38,572 nucleotides of DNA from contig JAHJTB010000241.1 of assembly GCA_018830135.1 (NCBI GenBank), forward strand, positions 1-38,572, written 5' to 3'. Origin of the DNA: Pseudomonadota bacterium. GTDB taxonomy: Bacteria; Desulfobacterota; Desulfarculia; Adiutricales; JAGVGV01. Positions 10,765 to 18,900 of the stretch are shown piece by piece. Both the position numbers and the translations under genes were made by a program. The notes below the pieces were generated by a model that was not told the DNA's origin, made no database searches, and worked only from the letters and a program-made list of their open reading frames with translations. Position 1 is the stretch's first letter; each line of letters opens with the position of its first letter.

Positions 10765-11054
10765 CAATCCTGCTCCTTGTTTGGTCTGATTGCGGTTTGT
10801 TGTCTCCGGTTGGAGATATCTGAATCCGAATGACAATATCCTTAAAATATACCGGGTCCCCCCGAGGCTGCCCGAACCTGGAGCGGAACATACTACACTA
10901 AAATACAATGCGCGCCCAAAATGTCAAAGTGCTGCACGATATTTTTTCATGGCTCCCGAGGGCCTGTCTCCCGGCCGACGCGGGATAACCAGGCAATACA
11001 GTAAACAACGACCCCCGCGGGGGCTGGTTTGAGCCCCCCCAAAGGGGGAACAGG
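10765..11054. other. Intergenic region between kinase and chemoreceptor genes
   Basis: This 290-bp gap must hold the chemoreceptor promoter and the 3' end of the 1216-aa kinase transcript. The chemoreceptor ribosome site AAGGAGC is near 10772-10778. I found no promoter with convincing hexamers and spacing, no gene and no homology to the palindromic elements. Confidence 0.5.
11012..11048 (-). terminator. GC-rich hairpins downstream of the 1216-aa kinase gene
   Basis: Two adjacent hairpins, CCCCCAAAGGGGG (11036-11048) and CCCCCGCGGGGG (11012-11023), lie just beyond the kinase stop. On the minus strand the second is followed by a mixed GT-rich stretch rather than a clean T run, so termination is plausible but not certain. 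Confidence 0.4.
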
Positions 11055-14000
11055 CTATTTCCGGGTTGTCAGGCCCGCTTCCGATAACTTCTCGCGCAGA
11101 CGGCCGATTTCCAGTCTCAATGCGGCCATCGCCTCGGTGGCGCCGGACAGGTTCCCGTCGCGACCCATGGCTTCCAGGCGCTGTGCCGCCCGACTGAGCG
11201 CCTTGGCGGACAGGTTGCCGGCCATGCCTTTAAGTCCGTGGGCCGCGGTTTTCATTTCGTTCGAGTTTTGTTCGAGAACAGCCTGGTCCAATTCCCGCAT
11301 CACATCCGGGACCCTGGTAAAAAAAAGCCCAGCCAGTTCCGACAGAAGGTCACGGTCTCCCTGAAGTCGCTCGATCAGTTCATCAAGGTCCAGGGTCGGA
11401 GCAGGGGCTTCGGTTTCAGCCCGCGAGACTTCGACTCGAGGCGGTCGGGGACCGCGAGGCGTCCATTGTTCGATCAGGCGGAAAAGTTTCAGAGTATCGA
11501 GTGGTTTGGAGATATAGGCGTCCATACCCGCTTCGAGACAACGTTCTTGGTCTCCCTTCATGGCCTGGGCGGTCATGGCCAGGATGGGGACGTGTCCGCC
11601 TTCCAGTCTTTCACGGTCCCGGATGCGCCGGGCGGCCTCCATGCCGTCCATGATCGGCATCTGGACATCCATCAAAACCAGGTCGAAACCGCCTTTCGCC
11701 ACCCGTTGAACCGCTTCCAGTCCGTTGCCGACGATCTCGACGGGATATCCGCGTTTTTCGAGCAGGCCCCGGACCAGCCTCTGGTTAATCTCGTTGTCTT
11801 CCACCACCAGTATACGTAGACATCTATGCCGCTCGCGTAAGACGTGCCGTGTCAGGGGGCCATTGGAGGCCGTTTCATAGAGCGGGCTCATGAGGGCCTG
11901 AACGGTTTCGATCAGGTCCGGCTCTCCGACTGGTTTGGTCAGGTATCCGTCGATCCCGGCTTCACGGCATCGCGAAGCATCGCCGCGCTGGCCGGACGAA
12001 GTGATCAGCAGAATCCTCGGGGAGGCGGCGTCGAGGTCTTTCCGGACCCGTTCGGCGAAGTCGAACCCTTCGGGTCCGGGCTTGTCCTGGTCGATGACCA
12101 ACAAGTCGTAGGGCCTTTGTTTGAGGTCCTCGAAGGCTTTGTCCCGGGTTTCGGCCGACCCGGCGGTCATACCTTTTTCGATGAGGGTGGCTTCGAGGGA
12201 CGCCCGATTGGCCGGATTATCCGCGAGGACCAATGCGAAGAGACCACGGAGATCGGGTCGTCGGACATCTTCCGGGTGGAGAGGCCCCGGTGCGGGCCTG
12301 CCGAAGACGGCCTTGAAATGGAAAACACTTCCGTGTCCGACCTGGGATTCGACCCAAAGGCGGCCGCCCATCAATTCAGCGAGTTGGGACGAGATGGATA
12401 GTCCCAGCCCGGTCCCTCCGTAACGCCGGCTCATGGATGTCTCGGCCTGGTTGAAGGGAGAAAAGATGAAATTCTGCTTTTCAGGAGGAATGCCGATGCC
12501 GGTATCGCGAACGGAGACATGCAGGACCACCGGGTCTTGGGGCTCGGATTCGAGGCGCACCTCGGTGACGATCTCGCCCCGTTCGGTGAACTTGACCGCA
12601 TTGCTTAACAAGTTGAAAAGTATCTGTCTCAGGCGGCCCGGATCGCCTTCAAGGAACTCGGGGACATCGGGCTGCACGGAACAGGATATTTCAAGGCCTT
12701 TGTTCCGGGCCGAAATACCCATGGTGTTCATGGTTTCGTCCAGAGAATCCCGGAAGTTGAATGTGATGCGTTCGAGCTGCATCTTGCCGGCTTCGATTTT
12801 CGAGAAGTCCAGGATGTCATTGAGCAGAGACAACAGGGAGTTGGCCGAAATTTTCAGCATGCCCATGTATTCCCGCTTTTCGGGCTTCAGGTCGGCGCCC
12901 ATGACCAGCTCGGCCATGCCGATGATGCCGTTCAGGGGGGTTCGGATGTCATGGCTCATATTGGCCAGGAAGACGCTTTTCGCCCGACTCGCTTCCTCGG
13001 CGGCCGCCTTGGCCAGGATCAGTTCCTCTTGCGTCTTCTTTCGTTCCTGTATTTCCCGCTGCAGGTCCAGGTTGGATTTCCGAAGTTCGGCGGTTCGCTG
13101 GGTAACGGCGATTTCCAGAGTCTGGCCGTGTTGTATGACCCGTTCATGCAACAGGGCGTTCTGAAGGCCGATGGATACGGTGTTGACCAGCGTAGCCAGA
13201 AAATCGGTCTTTTCGCTGAAATCCCGTTCCTGCAGGGAGGCCAGTCCAACCACGCCGATGACCTCGATGCCGCTGGCCATGGGGAGAGCGGCCAGGGAGT
13301 GAATGCCGTTGATATTGCACTCATCCCATGTGCAACGGGCGTCCTGATGGATGTTTTTACTGTAATGGGCCTGGTTCCGGCCGGCGGCCAATCCGCACAG
13401 GCACTGGCCGACCTGATGTTCGGCCAGTTCAGCGATCCTGACCTCGGTATTGATCCGACGGCCCTTGGGCCGGAGTTTTTCCCCCTCCTTTAAAAAGATG
13501 AAGGCCATATCCGGAGACACGGAGGTCATTATCTGGTCCAGGGCCGACTGGACGACGTGTTCGACTGACAGATTGGAACCGACCCGGCGTCCCAATTTAT
13601 TCAGGGCGGTCAGTTCATTGACCCGCTCTTGGATTTCCTGCTCGGCCTGCTTCTCTGCCGTGATGTTCTGGGCGGTCCCCATCACGCCGATGACATGTCG
13701 GTGGTGGTCCAGGAGCGGCTCCATCATAAACCGGACGTCGACCTTCGATCCCTCCGGCCTGAGGAACCGGCACTCCGTCTGGCCCTGCCCGCTCATTTTC
13801 AGCGATTCCCGTAACGAAGCTTCGACCCGGTCCCGATCCTCGGGTGCGACGGCTTCGATGAAAGTCGAATAAGGTACGCCGGACGGTTGGGGGTTCAGTC
13901 CCAGGAGACGAAACATTCCGTCCGAGCAGGCCAGCCGGTCAGAAGCGACCAGCCATTCCCAGTTGCCCAGGCCGGCGATCCGCTGCGCCTCGGCCAGGCT

Positions 14001-14705
14001 GGCTTCGCTTCTGAATAGCCGTTCCTGGGCCTTCCGGCGTTCATCGATTTCGATCTCGCATTCGGCGACCTTTTTTTCCAGGGAGTCGGCCTTGCGGTCC
14101 AGTTCCTCCTTGAACATGAAGGTCCGGATGACGTTGGATACGACGCGGCTGAGCAGAATGAGATCGCGCCTGACCACGGAGCCGAGGGCGCCGGGCGAAT
14201 GGAAGGAGATGTTGAGCACGCCGAAACAGCGGTCGCCGTATGAGAGGGGCATGGCGGCCAGGGCCGGGGGCAGGGATGGGTCCTGTGCCGCGGGCGAATT
14301 TTCCGGGGCGTTTTCGTTCCAGAAAATGGGCCTGTTTTCCTGGCAGGCGCGACCGGCCATGCCTTCTCCCAGCTTGAACGTCAGCCCCTTGTTATAGGGG
14401 CCGTGCGCGTCGCCGACCAGGTCCGCCGGCCCATAGGCGGCCATCAGGCGCAAGAAGTCCATGTCGGGGCCCAGGAGCAGGAGGGAGCAGGCCCTGAGGT
14501 CGTCGAGGAGCAAGACCAACACGTCCAGGATTTCATCCAGCGCCCCGGACAGGTTGTCCAAAAGGACCGGCACCTCGCTCAGGCGGGCAACGGCGGACAA
14601 CATGCGGATGGTCGATTCCAGCCGGAGGCCCATCCTTTCCAGCGCCTCGGCGGACGGCTGGGAGAAGGCCCGGGCGGACGAGGTTTTTATTTCATCGGCG
14701 GTCAT
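11055..14705 (-). CDS. Hybrid histidine kinase GAF-PAS-GAF-HisKA-HATPase-REC-REC-Hpt
   Basis: This 1216-aa soluble kinase begins with a GAF-like domain (about 45-195), a coiled coil, a PAS domain (about 245-350, IAGLGNWEW) and a second GAF (about 370-520). HisKA has SHDIRTPLNGIIGM, His about 585; the ATPase shows LLSNAVKF, DTGIGIP and GGTGLGLSI. The first receiver (about 818-935) keeps the phosphoacceptor (VIDQDKPG) but its acidic pair reads ALVLADN, with one acidic residue lost. The second receiver (about 960-1080; VVEDNEIN, LMDVQMPIMDG) is intact. Hpt carries AHGLKGMAG, His about 1155. Its ATG at 14705 directly abuts the stop codon of the upstream HDOD gene (TAAATG), so the two are almost certainly translated in a coupled manner. 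The second GAF has cysteines around QCLCGLAAG that could matter to sensing. No output regulator is next to it. Confidence 0.95.
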   Translation of the reverse strand: MTADEIKTSSARAFSQPSAEALERMGLRLESTIRMLSAVARLSEVPVLLDNLSGALDEILDVLVLLLDDLRACSLLLLGPDMDFLRLMAAYGPADLVGDAHGPYNKGLTFKLGEGMAGRACQENRPIFWNENAPENSPAAQDPSLPPALAAMPLSYGDRCFGVLNISFHSPGALGSVVRRDLILLSRVVSNVIRTFMFKEELDRKADSLEKKVAECEIEIDERRKAQERLFRSEASLAEAQRIAGLGNWEWLVASDRLACSDGMFRLLGLNPQPSGVPYSTFIEAVAPEDRDRVEASLRESLKMSGQGQTECRFLRPEGSKVDVRFMMEPLLDHHRHVIGVMGTAQNITAEKQAEQEIQERVNELTALNKLGRRVGSNLSVEHVVQSALDQIMTSVSPDMAFIFLKEGEKLRPKGRRINTEVRIAELAEHQVGQCLCGLAAGRNQAHYSKNIHQDARCTWDECNINGIHSLAALPMASGIEVIGVVGLASLQERDFSEKTDFLATLVNTVSIGLQNALLHERVIQHGQTLEIAVTQRTAELRKSNLDLQREIQERKKTQEELILAKAAAEEASRAKSVFLANMSHDIRTPLNGIIGMAELVMGADLKPEKREYMGMLKISANSLLSLLNDILDFSKIEAGKMQLERITFNFRDSLDETMNTMGISARNKGLEISCSVQPDVPEFLEGDPGRLRQILFNLLSNAVKFTERGEIVTEVRLESEPQDPVVLHVSVRDTGIGIPPEKQNFIFSPFNQAETSMSRRYGGTGLGLSISSQLAELMGGRLWVESQVGHGSVFHFKAVFGRPAPGPLHPEDVRRPDLRGLFALVLADNPANRASLEATLIEKGMTAGSAETRDKAFEDLKQRPYDLLVIDQDKPGPEGFDFAERVRKDLDAASPRILLITSSGQRGDASRCREAGIDGYLTKPVGEPDLIETVQALMSPLYETASNGPLTRHVLRERHRCLRILVVEDNEINQRLVRGLLEKRGYPVEIVGNGLEAVQRVAKGGFDLVLMDVQMPIMDGMEAARRIRDRERLEGGHVPILAMTAQAMKGDQERCLEAGMDAYISKPLDTLKLFRLIEQWTPRGPRPPRVEVSRAETEAPAPTLDLDELIERLQGDRDLLSELAGLFFTRVPDVMRELDQAVLEQNSNEMKTAAHGLKGMAGNLSAKALSRAAQRLEAMGRDGNLSGATEAMAALRLEIGRLREKLSEAGLTTRK

Positions 14706-15569
14706 TTACGTGGATGTCACCATCTGCCGCCATTGGTCGATCAGGGACGGCAGTTGCCCCCGGGCCTTCCGGGCCGCTTCCAGGAGTTGGTCCTGGTTGA
14801 GCCGGGTTTCTTCAAGGGCGGGCAATTCTTCGGCCGGCGGGCTTTCCTGGACCAAACCGTAGCCCAAGGCCTTGACTATGCGATCGGCCAGGAAGACGAT
14901 GCAGGAGGTTCGATAATACGGATCGGAGGGGCGGGGCGCGTGATGATCCCTGATGGTGGTCGAGTGCACTTCGGGCAGGTCCCAACGCTTGGCCAGCCAG
15001 TAGCCGATCACGGGGTGGCGCAGGCCGAGTTGTCCTTCGGCCTTGAAGTAGGGCGTGCCTTTCCCGGTCAGTTCCAACAGCCTCGCCAGTTCGTCCGGGA
15101 GTTGGGTGGCCAGAACCAGCTTGCCCAGGTCATGCATCAGGCCGGCGACCATGACCTCCGCCGGAACGGGCTCTCGGACCACAACGGCCAGTTCCCTGGC
15201 CATCCACGAGACGGCCAGGCAATGGGTCCACAAGTCCAGACCGTCGAAACCGGCAGGCGCCTTTTTCACGTCGAAGACTTCGGCCAGGCCGGCTCCTATG
15301 GCCAGGAGGTTTAGTTCGTCAAAACCGATGACCACCACGGCCCGGTCGATGGTCGTCACTTTCCGGGACAGACTGTAGTACGCTGAATTTGCGAGGCTGA
15401 GGACCTTGGAAGCCAGAGCGACGTCGTTTTCGATAATTTTTCCCAACCGTCCGGCGCTGGTTCGTTCGTCGCCCAAGGCATCCATGAGCTGCCAGACGAT
15501 CTGGGGCATGGCCGCGAGGCGCTTGATCTTAAAAATGCGTCGCCGCAGGTCCGCGGAGTCTGTTTCCAT
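14706..15569 (-). CDS. HDOD-domain signalling protein with HD motif
   Basis: The protein is 287 aa from the ATG at 15569, which has AGAGGA a few bases upstream; a longer in-frame reading back to 15731 lacks a ribosome site. The HDOD domain spans about 10-215: LAAMPQIVWQLMDAL, then ENDVALASKVLSLANSAYY, then a catalytic-like MHDLGKL near residue 148 and RDHHAPRPSDP near 205. HDOD proteins are common regulatory partners of two-component systems and c-di-GMP circuits; many have lost metal-dependent hydrolysis, although HD is retained here. It abuts the 1216-aa kinase gene without any gap, suggesting it acts with that kinase, for example as a stoichiometric partner or output. It is divergent from the 15955-20877 kinase, so the 385-bp region between them must carry both promoters. 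Confidence 0.88.
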   Translation of the reverse strand: METDSADLRRRIFKIKRLAAMPQIVWQLMDALGDERTSAGRLGKIIENDVALASKVLSLANSAYYSLSRKVTTIDRAVVVIGFDELNLLAIGAGLAEVFDVKKAPAGFDGLDLWTHCLAVSWMARELAVVVREPVPAEVMVAGLMHDLGKLVLATQLPDELARLLELTGKGTPYFKAEGQLGLRHPVIGYWLAKRWDLPEVHSTTIRDHHAPRPSDPYYRTSCIVFLADRIVKALGYGLVQESPPAEELPALEETRLNQDQLLEAARKARGQLPSLIDQWRQMVTST

Positions 15570-15954
15570 TCGTTCCTCTATTTGCCGCCCTGGTCGCCCG
15601 GTTATGTCACCACAAGAAGGAATCATACGGCCGGAGTGAGGCGCGGGATCGCGCCTCAAACGGATATTGACTTGCGACAACCCGCGCCTGGCCCCGAACG
15701 GCCATGCGGATAAATATATCCAGGCCGGCATGTGATTGCAAGGCGCCCGGGATTGCTCAAATCGACCTGACGGTACACAATTGGTAAGATGACACTCAGG
15801 AGCTCGAAATTACGGGAACGGGTCGGTGTTGATTTCCGTTTTCAATCCGGGCCTGACTGTCGAGGTGAGTAATATATCAAATCCCGCTCGATGAACCGGC
15901 GCCCAGGGGCGCAATGGCCGCCCGGTCGACATCCGGCGGACTAAAAGGCGGTTT
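15570..15954. other. Divergent intergenic region with a perfect hairpin
   Basis: This 385-bp region separates the HDOD operon from the 1640-aa kinase. A perfect palindrome at 15638-15657 (GAGGCGCG, four-base loop, CGCGCCTC) sits in the likely HDOD leader and could be an operator or leader stem. I found no gene and no promoter that satisfies both hexamers and spacing. A near match to a sigma54 site at about 15723-15736 has the wrong spacing by one base. Confidence 0.45.
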
Positions 15955-18900
15955 ATGTCCGAGAAATCCGTAAAGCGCACGGAACGTGTTCTGGTCGTCG
16001 AGGACGAAGTCATCATCGGCCAGGACTTGAAGTCCCGTATCCAGGAAATGGGATACCAGGTCCGCGGACCCGTGGCCACGGCCGAAGAGGCTGTGGAGTC
16101 CGTTCGGCGGGAGCTTCCGGACCTCGTGCTCATGGACGTCATTCTGGCCGGAGCCATGGACGGAATCGAGGCGGCCGAGACGATTCGATCGATCGCCGAG
16201 ATACCGATCGTCTTCGTGACGGCCTATGCGGATGAAGAGCGAATCGACCGGGCCAAGCTGACCCTGCCTTTCGGCTACCTGATCAAGCCCTTCTCCGACC
16301 GGGACCTGAAGGCGACCGTGGAGATGGCCTTATACAAAGGCAAGATCGACGCGGGGAAAAGGCGGGCCGAGGAGGCCCGGAAACTGAACGAGGCACGCCT
16401 CGAGGTGCTCTATGCCCTGAGCCGGATGGGCCGGGCGTCCCAAGGGGAGATTTGCGATTTTGCCTTGGAGCAGGGCGTGGCCCTGACCAAGAGCCGGTAC
16501 GGGTATCTAAGTTTCCTCAATGATGAACGGGGCGAACTGGACCTGTGCTCCTGGTCTGGAAGCGTCAGGGAACTCTGCGACCTTCATGGCCGGACCATGG
16601 CCTACAACATTGAAGGGGCCGGGCTCTGGGCTGAGGCGTTTCGCCGGGGGCAGCCGGTCGTGACCAACGATTACGACGCCTCCGACCCGGGCAAGAACGG
16701 CCTGCCTTCCGGGCATATCCCGTTGAAACGCCACATGAGCGTGCCGGTTTTCGACGATGGCCGCATCGTGGCCGTTGCCGGGGTGGCTGACAAGGAAGAA
16801 CCCTACGACGAAACCGACATCCGGCAGTTGCGGCTTCTCATGGAAGGGATGTGGCAACTGATCCAGCGCCGGAAATCGGAAGATGCGGCCAGGAAATTCG
16901 AGTTCACAGCCAATGCTTCCCGGGACTTCATGACCCTGATCAACCGGGACTATGTTTACGAGGCGGCCAATCGGGCCTACCGGGCGACGATTCGCAACGG
17001 CCACCGGGACATCGTAGGCAAGTCCGTGGCCGAGGTCTGGGGGCGGGAGCTGTTCGAGACCGTGATCCAGGCCTACCTGGACGAGTGTTTCAGCGGCAAG
17101 GTGGTGCGCTACGAGAGCTGGTTCGAATTCCACGGTCTGGGCCGCGGCTATTATGACGTGACCTACTATCCCTATTTCGACGAAACCGGGCGGGTGACCC
17201 ATGCCGCCGTGGTCACCCATGAAACCACGGCCTACAAGCGGGCCGAGGAGGCGATCCAGCGGGCCAAGAACACGCTGGACTCGATCGTTCGGACCATCCC
17301 GGACATCGTCTACCGCCTGGACGAGAATGGCCATATCACCTTCATCAGCGAAGCGATCAGGGCGTATGGGTACCAGACGGAGGCCCTGATCGGCCGGGAC
17401 ATCCTGGAACTGGTCGATCCGGAAATGAGGGAGAACGCCCGTTTCCACCTCAAGGAAAGAAGGACCCGGGACCGGAGAACCCGTTCCATGGAATTGAAAC
17501 TGCTGACGCAGGACCGGGGCGAGCGGTATTTCGAGGCCCGTTACGAACCGCTCGATGGAGATCGGTACTTCGACCTGGCGGCCGAAGGGCTATACGGCTC
17601 GAAATCGACGGACTCGGCCGACTTCATGGGGACCCAGGGCATCGCCCGGGACATAACGGATCGCAAAATCGCCGAAAGAGAGTTGGAGGGATATCGCCGC
17701 CGTCTGGAAGAGATGGTGGCCGAACGGACCCACGAACTTCTCGAAACCAACGAAAGCCTGCAACGGGAAATCGGGGAACGGCGGTCCATGGCCGAGGCGC
17801 TCGGGGCGAACGAAAAAAAGTATCGTCTTTTGGCGGAGAACGCCCGGGACATCATTTTCCGCATGGGGCTTCCCGAGGGAGACTTCGAGTACATCAGCCC
17901 GGCCGCCGAGGCCCTGACCGGGTACGCACCCGAAGCGTTCTATGAGGACCCGGGCCTGCTCCAGAAGATACTCCACCCGGACTGGAACGATTTCTTTGAA
18001 TCATTCTGGCGGAGCGCCTTGGCCGGCGATTCGGTGCCCGAGTTCGAGTTCCAGATCGTGTGCCGGTCCGGCGAGACTCGATGGATGCATCAGCGCAATG
18101 TTTTGATCCAGGACGAGGCCGGCCGTCCGGTGGCGCTGGAAGGGATCGTGACCGACCTGACTGAGCGCAAACAGGTGGAAGACAACCTTCGGAAGAGCGA
18201 GTCCTTCAATCGGAGCATCATCCAGAGCAGCCGGGACTGCATCAAGGTGCTGGACCTGGAGGGCAGCCTGACCTTCATGAGCCAGAGCGGCCAGGACATG
18301 TTGGAGATTCGGGACATCAGGCCGTTTTTGGGAATGGCCTACGAGTCGTTCTGGGACAAGGACCGGGACGCGGCCCGCCGGTCGCTGGAAGAGGCCCTGG
18401 CCGGCAGGCCCTCGGGCTTTCGGGGATACCGGCCCACGGAATCGGGCCGTCCGAGGTGGTGGGACGTGGTCATCACGCCCATTCGGGACGATCGGGGCGA
18501 GGTCGAAGGGCTGCTGGCGGTTTCGCGGGACATTACGGACCGCCGTCGGGTGGAAGAGGCGCTTCGGAAGTCGGAACGCGATCTGCGGACGTTGATCGAA
18601 CAGGCGCCGGTCGGCATATTGACCATCGACACGGAAGGCATTGTGACGGACGCCAATCCAAAGAGCGTCGAACTGATGGGTTCTCCCAGCCGGGAGGAGA
18701 CGATCGGTCTGAACGTGCTGACCCTGCCGCCTCTGGTCGAGTCCGGGCTCAGCCGCTACTTTCGCAACGTGCTGGAGACGGGCCAGCCCGAGGACATTCA
18801 GGCCCAGTACACCTCCATCTGGGGCAAGACCTCCCACTTTCGGGCCCGCCTGGTGCCGCTGTTCGACCTGGAAGGCCGACAGGTGGGCGCCATCCAGATT

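Noticed and set aside
10765-10908. 48-residue N-terminal extension of the chemoreceptor
   Set aside because: The ATG at 10764 has AAGGAGC and begins just before the first membrane helix; the extension has neither.
15723-15736. Possible sigma54 promoter upstream of the 1640-aa kinase
   Set aside because: GG and GC doublets are nine bases apart instead of ten.
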